From Spirobacillus cienkowskii (GTDB lineage Bacteria > Bdellovibrionota_B > Oligoflexia > Silvanigrellales > Silvanigrellaceae), in the NCBI GenBank assembly GCA_003339605.1, contig QOVW01000062.1, positions 1 through 62,572 on the forward strand: a stretch of DNA of 62,572 nt, given 5' to 3'. A model generated the notes under the pieces. It was given only the letters and a program-made list of their open reading frames with translations. It ran no database searches and was not told where the DNA came from. The position numbers and the translations under genes were made by a program. Each line of letters begins with the position of its first letter. Positions within the stretch are counted from its first letter, which is position 1. This document shows positions 55,271-62,572 of the stretch, one piece after another.

Positions 55271-55768
55271 CTAATTATTAGAAATAATTGCAGACAAAAC
55301 TTTTACAACAGCGTCTTTACGACTCACTAATACAGCTTTGACAGCTTTTTCACTACCAAAAAACATTTTTCCAAAAGTTTTTGAGTCTACATTCACTCTC
55401 AACCCAAGAATTCTTCCACTATACTTTACAAGCACTGATTCACATTGCTTATAAAAACGCTCGCTCCCGTCGTTAGAAAAAATAAGAATTCTAGATATGC
55501 GGTTGGGAACCTTTAAGCCCTGCTTTGAGCGTAAAGCCACAAGCCCTGCTTCTTCAGTTTGTAAAAATGTTTCAATACTTTCCAAACCACCCCGGAGAGT
55601 ACCGCAGCGACGCGCAAAGGCAAGTGCTTGAATCAACTTCTCACTCAATTCAACATATGGAACTTTTACAATACCACTTGTAGAAAAAATCTGAAAAGAT
55701 TTTTGCAAAGTAAGAAACAACAGTTGGTTTTCAGTTTCAGTTTCCAATAATCTTGGCAGTTTCAGCAT
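55271..55768 (-). CDS. Possible YlxQ/L7Ae-like RNA-binding protein
   Basis: A 165-residue protein between nusA and infB, the position held in many bacteria by ylxR and/or the L7Ae-like ylxQ. Residues ~50-160 resemble YlxQ loosely: LIQALAFARRCGTLRGGLES, then RILIFSNDGSERFYKQCES, and a closing EKAVKAVLVSRKDAVVKVL. The N-terminal ~45 residues lack the Cys pattern of YlxR, so no intact YlxR domain is present. The start overlaps the nusA end by 32 bases in another frame. Assignment is tentative. Confidence 0.5.
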   Translation of the reverse strand: MLKLPRLLETETENQLLFLTLQKSFQIFSTSGIVKVPYVELSEKLIQALAFARRCGTLRGGLESIETFLQTEEAGLVALRSKQGLKVPNRISRILIFSNDGSERFYKQCESVLVKYSGRILGLRVNVDSKTFGKMFFGSEKAVKAVLVSRKDAVVKVLSAIISNN

Positions 55769-57353
55769 GTAATTTTCCAGAAAGTTTTACAGGTAACCCT
55801 GTTTTATAAGCAATTTCGTCCACATTAGAGCTTGCAACAGAATTAAAATCCGTAAACCCTGCGGTATGAATAACAGCGGCAATTTGCTCTGCCACACCTC
55901 TTAACTGCATCCAATAGCGTAAACGATCTACTGGCACAGATTTTACGTCAACTTTTTCAGGATCAAGAAGTGGTTGCGGACGAGTTTTTGCAACAATATC
56001 ATCAATTGCCGCCTCAGCCTCTTCTGACTCTGTGACATCTTCATCAAGAATTGGTTCACCCAAGTGAAATTCATCCAAATCCTCTTCTGAATTTTCTTCC
56101 AAATTGCTAGAAGCTTGCGATGCGGCCAAATCTGTTGCACCCTGAATAACTTGCTCTGCTTCTTCTTGTGTTAAACGCAACAGCTTCATCAAACTACGAG
56201 GATCCATACGCGAGATATCTGCAGGATCTTTATAGCCTTCGTTAACTAAAATTTCTGCGCGCATTTCGCCCAATGCAGGAATTTGTGCAATCACATTTTT
56301 GTATTCCTGAACCAATTCACGCATTTTGGACTCAGAACGGATATCCACTTTCCAACCCGTTAACTGAGCTGCGAGGCGCACATTTTGTCCTCTTTTACCA
56401 ATTGCTAAAGAGAGATGTTCATCAGGCACAACGACTTCCATAATATGCAAGCGTTCGTTTACAATCACCTTAGAAGGCTCAGATGGAGCCAATGCGTTGC
56501 ACACAAATCGAGCAGGATCTCTATCATACGGTATAATATCTATTTTTTCGCCTCTTAATTCTTGTACAATTGCTTGGACGCGAGCACCTTTAATACCCAC
56601 ACAAGCCCCTACAGGGTCAATAGAGGGTTCAGTACTATAGACAGCGATTTTTGAACGACTACCAGGATCACGTGCTGCACTTTGAATAACAACAATTCCT
56701 TCAGAAATTTCTGTCACTTCTTGCTCAAATAAACGAATAAGAAGCTCTGGATGCGCACGACTTAACATAACCTGCGGACCACGGGTTGATTTTTTTACAT
56801 CAACCACAAACGCAATCACTTTGTCGCGGATTTTGTATTTTTCACCAGGAATCTGCTCACGCACAGGCAATACGCCCTCTGTAGGACCCAAATCTACAAT
56901 AATATCAGCCTTATCAAAGCGACGCACCTGCCCAACAACAATTTGATGCTTTTTATCACGAAATTCGCGAACAACTTTTTCTTTTTCAGCTTCCATCACT
57001 TTTTGTACGATAGATTGCTTTGCTGCTTGCGCTGCAATACGCCCAAGTTGTTCTGTAGGCAGCTGTTCACCAATTTCATCGCCTACTTGCAAGGATTCAT
57101 CCATAGCAAGAGCTTCAGAAGCTGGAATTTGCTTACTTGTATTATTGAGATCGCTATCTGCGACAACGGTTCTATAGCGAATTAGCTCAATTTCCTCTGT
57201 TTCCTCATTGAAACGTGTTTCAAACACACAATCACCAAAATGCTTGCGTGCCGCAGTTAGAACGGCTTCCCTTAATGCGCCAACTAATAATTGACGATCA
57301 ATATTTTTTTCTTTACCAACTGTTTCGATTACACGCTTCAAATCTATTTGCAT
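55737..57353 (-). CDS. nusA: Transcription termination/antitermination factor NusA
   Basis: Binds RNA polymerase and modulates pausing, termination and antitermination. The protein is 538 residues. N-terminal domain: EKNIDRQLLVGALREAVLTA. The S1 domain (~135-200) has IIVDLGPTEGVLPVREQIPG. The KH1/KH2 pair (~235-345) has DPVGACVGIKGARVQAIV and SLAIGKRGQNVRLAAQLTGW. Two acidic/HhH-type repeats follow, as in proteobacterial NusA, one near 365-410 and one at the C-terminus. It lies between rimP and the YlxQ-like gene. Confidence 0.96.
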   Translation of the reverse strand: MQIDLKRVIETVGKEKNIDRQLLVGALREAVLTAARKHFGDCVFETRFNEETEEIELIRYRTVVADSDLNNTSKQIPASEALAMDESLQVGDEIGEQLPTEQLGRIAAQAAKQSIVQKVMEAEKEKVVREFRDKKHQIVVGQVRRFDKADIIVDLGPTEGVLPVREQIPGEKYKIRDKVIAFVVDVKKSTRGPQVMLSRAHPELLIRLFEQEVTEISEGIVVIQSAARDPGSRSKIAVYSTEPSIDPVGACVGIKGARVQAIVQELRGEKIDIIPYDRDPARFVCNALAPSEPSKVIVNERLHIMEVVVPDEHLSLAIGKRGQNVRLAAQLTGWKVDIRSESKMRELVQEYKNVIAQIPALGEMRAEILVNEGYKDPADISRMDPRSLMKLLRLTQEEAEQVIQGATDLAASQASSNLEENSEEDLDEFHLGEPILDEDVTESEEAEAAIDDIVAKTRPQPLLDPEKVDVKSVPVDRLRYWMQLRGVAEQIAAVIHTAGFTDFNSVASSNVDEIAYKTGLPVKLSGKLHAETAKIIGN

Positions 57354-57411
57354 TCAATGCACCTCAGAAAACAAGTCAAAAATTTCATGAGTCTTGGATT
57401 AAAGACCCGTC

Positions 57412-58083
57412 CTATTTTAATTTTTTAAACGCCCCTCTACGAGCCTTTTGTCTTGCCGCATCTTTTGCCATTTTTAAAGACTTCGACAGCGGATGATAAG
57501 GAAGAGCAAATGCAGCTTTAATATTATCAAGTAATATTTCAAACCGCTGAGCGCCCTCAGCAAGCACTATGACTTTAAGCCCTTTATTATCACAAATTTC
57601 ATTTAAAACCATAGTATATTTACATCTGCCTTCAATTTTTTCCCAAGTTTCGACTCTTACAACGTCTCCAACGGTTGCCTCAAAATCTTCGACATCATGA
57701 AGGGTAGGCTCTGAACCCGGCGTTCCTACGCGAACATTGACCTCATCTGCAAAAGAGTCAAGAACATTCGTTGAAAGTAGGTACTCGTGGTACTCCATGC
57801 ACTCATCAAAACTAAGAGAAGTTTCAGCATGACGCGGCACAATATCTGCTTTTACATCCGCAAAAGAGTAGCCTTTATCTACGATGATATCAACAACAGG
57901 TTGCCCTTCCTCTATTAGAAAAAGCCAGTTGCGCACTCGCATACTCATAACACCAGGATTTTTTACATCCTTTTCTTTTAAATTGACGAGTACTTCGCGT
58001 AAGTCAAATAAAACCTTGTCGTGAAGCGGCTTTGTTAGATTTTTTGGTTCATTGATCATTTGATTATCATCCATTAGATACAA
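57412..58083 (-). CDS. rimP: Ribosome maturation factor RimP (divergent)
   Basis: RimP binds pre-30S particles and assists 16S rRNA folding. The protein is 223 residues, longer than the usual 150-160. The RimP core is visible as VDIIVDKGYSFADV and NVRVGTPGSEPTL followed by VGDVVRVETWEKIEGR (compare the VSSPGxxRPL and GR signatures). The gene is first in the nusA-infB operon, as expected. TTG (58083) has GGAG 5 bases upstream and is used here; ATG at 58074 is an alternative. The N- and C-terminal extensions are unusual. Confidence 0.75.
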   Translation of the reverse strand: MYLMDDNQMINEPKNLTKPLHDKVLFDLREVLVNLKEKDVKNPGVMSMRVRNWLFLIEEGQPVVDIIVDKGYSFADVKADIVPRHAETSLSFDECMEYHEYLLSTNVLDSFADEVNVRVGTPGSEPTLHDVEDFEATVGDVVRVETWEKIEGRCKYTMVLNEICDNKGLKVIVLAEGAQRFEILLDNIKAAFALPYHPLSKSLKMAKDAARQKARRGAFKKLK

Positions 58084-58127
58084 AGTATCTCCAACTTACT
58101 GATGGGCGTATGATATTGCCTCAGCTC

Positions 58128-58144
58128 AAAGGGTGTCGCCCTTT
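58128..58144 (-). promoter_or_regulatory. Hairpin in the rimP operon leader
   Basis: AAAGGG-TGTCG-CCCTTT, a 6-bp stem with a 5-base loop, lies ~50 bases upstream of rimP. There is no T-run after it on the minus strand, so it is not a clear terminator; it could be a leader structure. Confidence 0.3.
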
Positions 58145-58303
58145 AGAAGATTAAACAATAAGCAACCTGGGTATAACGTAATGCGTCTAAAATCAAATCA
58201 AATTTTTTTTCACATGTTCAATTAGTTAAAGCCAGCAAAAAAACTTTCCAAGACACTGTAAAACCAAATTTTTTGACGCTCACAAATTATAAAAGGAGCT
58301 TTT

Positions 58304-58813
58304 GTGAAAAACACTAAGGATTCTAATTATAAAAAAATTCTTGGATTCTGGGGAGAACAGCAAGTGGACTGCTGGATGCAAAGCCAAAATTGGTCTGTCC
58401 ACGAAAAAAATCTGCGCATTCATGGCGGAGAAATTGATCGTATTTACATTCATAAATCAAATAATAAGAATTACAAAATGTGTATTGCAGAAATAAAAAC
58501 CAATTGTATTTATAGCTGTTCATCCATAAACGAAATTTTTACTGAAGTTGGAATAAAAAAATACATCAAACAAAGACAAATAAAAAATTTATACAAAATA
58601 TCGGAAAACTACCATTCAAAAGGCATAACAGAAATTTATTTAAGGTTATTTATTGTATTAAAAAGGAAAAATTATATTAAAATTGATAAAAACATAAGCT
58701 CAATGAGTGCAATTAAAGTTTGCTATGAACACGATAACTACTATATTCTTTCCATAACCCCAGAATTCACAAACATCAATGCAAGAAAAAGTTTGTTAGA
58801 AATTAGGATGTGA
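58304..58813 (+). CDS. YraN/UPF0102-family endonuclease-like protein
   Basis: A 169-residue protein of the UPF0102 group, which has a restriction-endonuclease-like fold. The core pattern GEQQVDCWMQSQNW, EKNLRIHGGEIDRIYIHK and CIAEIKTN matches the family's GE..A..L, N.R...GEIDLI and VEVK. The acidic and Lys residues of the nuclease-like site are present. The GTG start has AAAGGAG at good spacing. It is longer than typical YraN (~120) by a C-terminal extension. The function of the family is poorly defined. Confidence 0.78.
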   Translation: MKNTKDSNYKKILGFWGEQQVDCWMQSQNWSVHEKNLRIHGGEIDRIYIHKSNNKNYKMCIAEIKTNCIYSCSSINEIFTEVGIKKYIKQRQIKNLYKISENYHSKGITEIYLRLFIVLKRKNYIKIDKNISSMSAIKVCYEHDNYYILSITPEFTNINARKSLLEIRM

Positions 58814-58819
58814 GGAAAA

Positions 58820-60103
58820 TTATTCATACCTAATATTACTATATACCCAATCAACCGTTTGCCTAATATTATTATTTAAAATCTGTTCATTACTTCCTAC
58901 GCATACTGCGTATCCCATATTGTCTCCACTATACTCACGGCCATTAAATTTTTGCCCAGCTTTTGCAGTTAAGCGATAATCTGCAACAAATTCAAATTTA
59001 CAATTTTGTGCACCACTTAAAAATGTTCCACAAATTGGATTAATTAAAAAAAATCCTGCAAAATTTTTTGGCTCTTTTAAACATGCCAATTCGCTTTTTA
59101 TGTTTTTAATTTCGCATGCATCATTTTTTGCTGCAGCAAGATGCAAGTTAAATAAAAGTTTGTTTAAATCACACCCAAAGGCTGCTTTAAACATTAAATT
59201 TATTTTTCCTCCTCCAGTTCTTGCTGCAACTTCGCAAAGTTTAATATCATGACTACTGGTCACAAAAACTTCTATATGAAATGTCGAGTGCTTATAAAAA
59301 GGAAAATTTTTAATAATTTTTTTTGCAAAATTTAATAAAGGTTCTGTTAAAGGATTATTGTTATCGAGCATTGCGCTTCCAACAGAAAGCTGATTTTGAA
59401 TACTCGTTAAATCTAAATTTTTTGATAAATACTTTGAAGGCCAAGCAACCATAAGCTCAGAGTCAACTATTAAACCATCAATATGATACATTTCTGCATC
59501 AATATATTCTTCAACCATAGAATCAGAATAATATTCAGAAAAAGGAATTCTTGCCGCAAAATTTTGACTTAAACACGCTTTTAAATCTTCTTCGTTGCTA
59601 ATTTTTTTTGTAAATACAGAGCCTGATGCGCTTCTTGGTTTCACAAAAATTGGTGCATTTATTTCTTGATAAAAATTAATTAAGTCTAAAGGAGTATTTA
59701 ATGCGCTAAATTTGGGAGTTGCAATATTACAATTAACTGCATGCTCTTTCATTTTTACTTTGTCACGAAAATAAATTTCAAATTTTTCTTCGGCACCAAA
59801 AATATTAAGTTTTTTACGCAAACGACTTGCCCTTAAAATATCATCCTCACCAAAAGACATAATACAATCTACTTTAAAATCATTATGAATTTGTAATATT
59901 TCGTATTCTATTAAACCATTATTAATATAATTATCAAAATGCATCACTTTTTTAAAATTTTGCGAATAATTATAAAATTCGGTTTCGCTACATGTTATAG
60001 AGTGTTTATCAAGAAATAAAAAAATATTATGCTCTTTATTTGAAAGCCAATTATTAAAATCAAAGTCAAAAGGGTTATGTAATGTTAAAACTACAATATT
60101 CAT
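58820..60103 (-). CDS. ATP-grasp ligase of unknown substrate
   Basis: A 427-residue ATP-grasp-fold enzyme that likely joins a carboxylate to an amine or thiol. The N-terminal domain is Rossmann-like and contains CIMSFGEDDILRASRLRKKL. The ATP-grasp core has FRDKVKMKEHAVNCNIATPK, PIFVKPRSASGSVFTKKI and VEEYIDAEMYHIDGLIVDSE. Mg2+-binding residues are in HIEVFVTSSHDIKLCEVAARTGGG. This form resembles L-amino-acid ligases and other peptide-forming enzymes. The stop of the MFS gene upstream is 1 base away. It may make a small peptide-like metabolite exported by the MFS proteins. Confidence 0.85.
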   Translation of the reverse strand: MNIVVLTLHNPFDFDFNNWLSNKEHNIFLFLDKHSITCSETEFYNYSQNFKKVMHFDNYINNGLIEYEILQIHNDFKVDCIMSFGEDDILRASRLRKKLNIFGAEEKFEIYFRDKVKMKEHAVNCNIATPKFSALNTPLDLINFYQEINAPIFVKPRSASGSVFTKKISNEEDLKACLSQNFAARIPFSEYYSDSMVEEYIDAEMYHIDGLIVDSELMVAWPSKYLSKNLDLTSIQNQLSVGSAMLDNNNPLTEPLLNFAKKIIKNFPFYKHSTFHIEVFVTSSHDIKLCEVAARTGGGKINLMFKAAFGCDLNKLLFNLHLAAAKNDACEIKNIKSELACLKEPKNFAGFFLINPICGTFLSGAQNCKFEFVADYRLTAKAGQKFNGREYSGDNMGYAVCVGSNEQILNNNIRQTVDWVYSNIRYE

Positions 60104-60104
60104 T

Positions 60105-61313
60105 TTATATTTCCTTAAATTTTGGAATATTTTTTGCTTTTTTAATAATATTATCCTTAATAAACATAGTTATTATTAAAGATAAAGTAATAAACATAGA
60201 AAACACTAAGAAAATTTGTGATGGTAGCAAATAAAAACAAAAAATTCCTATTAATATAGGAGAAATTGCCTCAATCATCATCCGCCCAACGACCAATCGA
60301 CTAGTCCAAATAGTGACTTCTTGAGAATTTTGATTAAGCTCAAAAAAAATACTTCTTTTTTGAATTCTCAATAAATTCATTGATAATCCCCATAATAAAG
60401 AAATCAAAATTAAAACAAAAACATTAGACAAATAACAAATAGCTAAACCACAAACTGTAAACAGCATTGTAAAAAAATATTGAGAATTATTTTTTACCAA
60501 AATAAAACCAGTTAGGAGTATTGCTAAAAAAGCGCCTATTGCAGCAGCAGAATCTGCAATACCAAATACTGTAGCGCTCCAATTTTTTTCTGATTGCACT
60601 AATATTGGTAGCAAAAAATTAAAGCTCGTTGTCGCAAAAGCAAGAATTGAGATGTCAATATAAGAAAACCATAGTTTTTTATTATTATTGTTTAAATTTT
60701 CTTTATTATAATCTAAACAATAATTTTTTTCAGATTCATTCTTTTGATATTTAATATTTTCTAAATATTTTAAACACAAAATAAATAATACAAAATAACC
60801 TAATAAAGCAACTACGCTCACACCTTTTAATTTATAGTAATCAATAATAACACCTGCGCAAAATCCACCCAAACAACTGCCCACAGTTAAAGAGACTTGC
60901 AAAATTCGCGATGCATTGATTTCAGTAATTTCTTTATCGATAACTTTAAATGAAATAAGCATTTCGACAACTTGGTTAGTTAAATAAAACAATAAAGAAT
61001 ATAAACATATTAACACATATATATAAACTGTATTATTTGAAATATAATCAAAAAACAAGGCAAAGGAAAAAACCGCTCCAAAACATGAAAGCAACAACAT
61101 AATTGTTTTTATATTATTTGCAAAATAATCTCTAACTTCTTTAATAATAAATTGCAATATATAAGGTATAATAGAAGAAATACCTATACACAAACCAATA
61201 CTTAATTTACTTTCACCAAAGCAAATTAACGTCCAAAAAACCCCGATAAAAGAAAGTGATTCTACAAAAATTGCTAGTAACAAAATAAATGAGACAGAAA
61301 AATAGTTTTTCAA
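60105..61313 (-). CDS. MFS transporter, companion of the ATP-grasp gene
   Basis: A 402-residue membrane protein with ~12 predicted hydrophobic segments and a Lys/Asn-rich central loop near residues 195-215. The two six-helix halves of the major facilitator fold can be traced. Family subgroup is not clear. It lies 1 base upstream of the ATP-grasp gene, so the two are almost certainly co-transcribed. A role in exporting the ATP-grasp product, or importing its substrate, is inference. Confidence 0.8.
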   Translation of the reverse strand: MKNYFSVSFILLLAIFVESLSFIGVFWTLICFGESKLSIGLCIGISSIIPYILQFIIKEVRDYFANNIKTIMLLLSCFGAVFSFALFFDYISNNTVYIYVLICLYSLLFYLTNQVVEMLISFKVIDKEITEINASRILQVSLTVGSCLGGFCAGVIIDYYKLKGVSVVALLGYFVLFILCLKYLENIKYQKNESEKNYCLDYNKENLNNNNKKLWFSYIDISILAFATTSFNFLLPILVQSEKNWSATVFGIADSAAAIGAFLAILLTGFILVKNNSQYFFTMLFTVCGLAICYLSNVFVLILISLLWGLSMNLLRIQKRSIFFELNQNSQEVTIWTSRLVVGRMMIEAISPILIGIFCFYLLPSQIFLVFSMFITLSLIITMFIKDNIIKKAKNIPKFKEI

Positions 61314-61356
61314 TTATAAGCTTTCTTATAAGCAGAAATTATTTTTTAAACAAAAA

Positions 61357-62553
61357 TTAGCTAACTTCTTGTGCGATATTCTTTTTAAAACGGATCGATA
61401 TCAAATAAAATAACAAACTAATACCGACACCACAAAAAATTACTACAGAAACCGTAAATGCTTGTTGGTTATAGAATAAACTTGATAATCCTGTAAATAA
61501 AAATACCAATAAAGAACGCACACTCATATTAAACGAAGAAGTTGTGCCTCTTAAATTTGGAAATATAGAAAGTGATTCTGAAAAAATTACTGGATAACAA
61601 ATTGCAAAACCTACACAAAATAAACTAATAAAAGCCGTCATGAAATAAGCGGAAAATGCTGAATGATTACTTATTCCCATAAATATAATCGAACCTAAAA
61701 CGCAAAGAAAAACACCAAGTCTTACTATTTGAATAGGACCCAAAATTTGAATTAATTTATTTGTAAATAAACTTGTTACAGCAAACGACGCAACCACAAT
61801 TGCTTGGTGCGTTACATACTCCATTGTACTTAAAGAAAAAGTTCCCATATATAAAAATGAACTTGATGCAACAAATACCATGTAAGAAGCACACAGTAAA
61901 CTTGGAATTAAAGACGCACAAATAAACTTAAGATTTAAAAATAGTTGCTTATAATCAGCTAAAATTTTTGTAACACTAATTTTACTATCAAGTTCTTTTT
62001 TTGTTTCTGGCATAAATAAACAGATCAATGCTAAATTTACAAAACACAAAATACCAACAAACGAATAATTACCCCGCCAAGCAAATGCGTCATTAATGAA
62101 CCCACCTAAAATTGGTGCCAAAGCCATTGACGACGACATGCCTGCATTCATTAGGGCTATCAATTTCATTGCTTTATCAAATGGATAAACTTCTGCTATC
62201 ATTGCAAACACCAAAACTATTGATGCACTGGCACCAATACCTTGAATAAAACGAGCGGCAAGTAAAAACTCTATGGAAGGTGTGATAATGCAACCCAATG
62301 CTCCTATCAGCATCAGAGCATTTCCCAAAATCATAATTTTACGTCTGCCATAACAATCAGAAAGAGGACCATAAATGAGCGCGCCAATACAAAATCCTAA
62401 AAAATTATAGGCAATCGTTAATTGCACCACGCCTTCAGAAACAGAAAAATGCTTTGAAATTTGCGGAAAACTTGCAAGCGAAACATCTGTCTCAATTCCT
62501 GTTGTGATAAGCGCAAAGAAAAACAACAAAGGAAGAAATTTTTGATACCGCAT
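61357..62553 (-). CDS. MFS transporter, Bcr/CflA (DHA1) type
   Basis: A 398-residue drug/metabolite efflux-type transporter. The ATG at 62553 is preferred because AAAGGTG is 6 bases upstream; the frame extends to 62568. The N-terminal part has TDVSLASFPQISKHFSVSEG, close to the usual Bcr/CflA D.YLPALP..A. pattern. Motif A, YGPLSDCYGRRKIMILG, is intact between helices 2 and 3, and FIQGIGASASIVLVFAMIAE is the motif B/C region. About 12 membrane segments are present. It lies ~40 bases upstream of the second MFS gene in the same direction. Confidence 0.9.
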   Translation of the reverse strand: MRYQKFLPLLFFFALITTGIETDVSLASFPQISKHFSVSEGVVQLTIAYNFLGFCIGALIYGPLSDCYGRRKIMILGNALMLIGALGCIITPSIEFLLAARFIQGIGASASIVLVFAMIAEVYPFDKAMKLIALMNAGMSSSMALAPILGGFINDAFAWRGNYSFVGILCFVNLALICLFMPETKKELDSKISVTKILADYKQLFLNLKFICASLIPSLLCASYMVFVASSSFLYMGTFSLSTMEYVTHQAIVVASFAVTSLFTNKLIQILGPIQIVRLGVFLCVLGSIIFMGISNHSAFSAYFMTAFISLFCVGFAICYPVIFSESLSIFPNLRGTTSSFNMSVRSLLVFLFTGLSSLFYNQQAFTVSVVIFCGVGISLLFYLISIRFKKNIAQEVS

Positions 62554-62572
62554 AATATCACCTTTCAAAAAA

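Overview
The window is AT-rich, densely coded bacterial chromosome. Core genes found here include prfC, proS, metG, rpoZ, prfA, prmC, rpmE and the rimP-nusA-infB-rbfA-truB operon. Low GC, Lys/Asn-rich proteins, a full Gram-negative gene set (lipoproteins, glutathione synthase, periplasmic binding proteins, chemoreceptors) and a Rpn/PD-(D/E)XK element fit a low-GC member of the Bdellovibrionota/Oligoflexia, perhaps Silvanigrellales. That placement is inference from general character, not a marker-gene analysis.

Layout. 1-1.1 kb: tail of a Rpn-type nuclease gene, tRNA-Asp with a 21-bp terminator palindrome, and a small membrane protein. 1.2-7.1 kb: prfC, then a tightly overlapping four-gene operon of unknown envelope proteins running into rsmE. 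7.1-13.8 kb: aguA-aguB (agmatine to putrescine), an HU protein, pyridoxal kinase, an MgtC-like protein, a lipoprotein and gshB. 13.9-18 kb: hmgA, murG, tsaE and an orphan periplasmic binding protein. 18-24 kb: proS, a methyltransferase, a HAD phosphatase, metG and rpoZ on the minus strand. 24-32 kb: a peptide-transporter SBP and two permeases without ATPases, then a choline ABC transporter with choline dehydrogenase. 32.2-40.3 kb: a chemotaxis-type operon of a P2-less CheA, CheW, two HAMP-less receptors and a CheR-CheB fusion with a degenerate receiver-like middle. 40.3-48.3 kb: Na+/H+ antiporter, two HAD phosphatases, fabF, a lipoate-ligase-like protein, a phosphopantetheinyl transferase, prmC, prfA and rpmE. 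48.5-58 kb: a Tat-exported spermidine-dehydrogenase-like flavoprotein and the translation operon. 58-62.5 kb: a YraN-like protein, an ATP-grasp ligase and two MFS transporters.

How the genes work together. Polyamine metabolism appears twice: putrescine synthesis by AguA/AguB and possible periplasmic polyamine oxidation by the SpdH-like enzyme. Choline import and the first oxidation step are adjacent, but no betaine aldehyde dehydrogenase is present. The chemosensory cluster lacks CheY, CheD and CheZ, so its output must be elsewhere. The best candidates for undescribed biology are the four-gene envelope operon (3.0-6.3 kb), the CheR-receiver-like-CheB fusion system (32.2-40.3 kb) and the ATP-grasp/MFS cluster (58.8-62.5 kb). 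No CRISPR array, rRNA or complete insertion sequence was seen.
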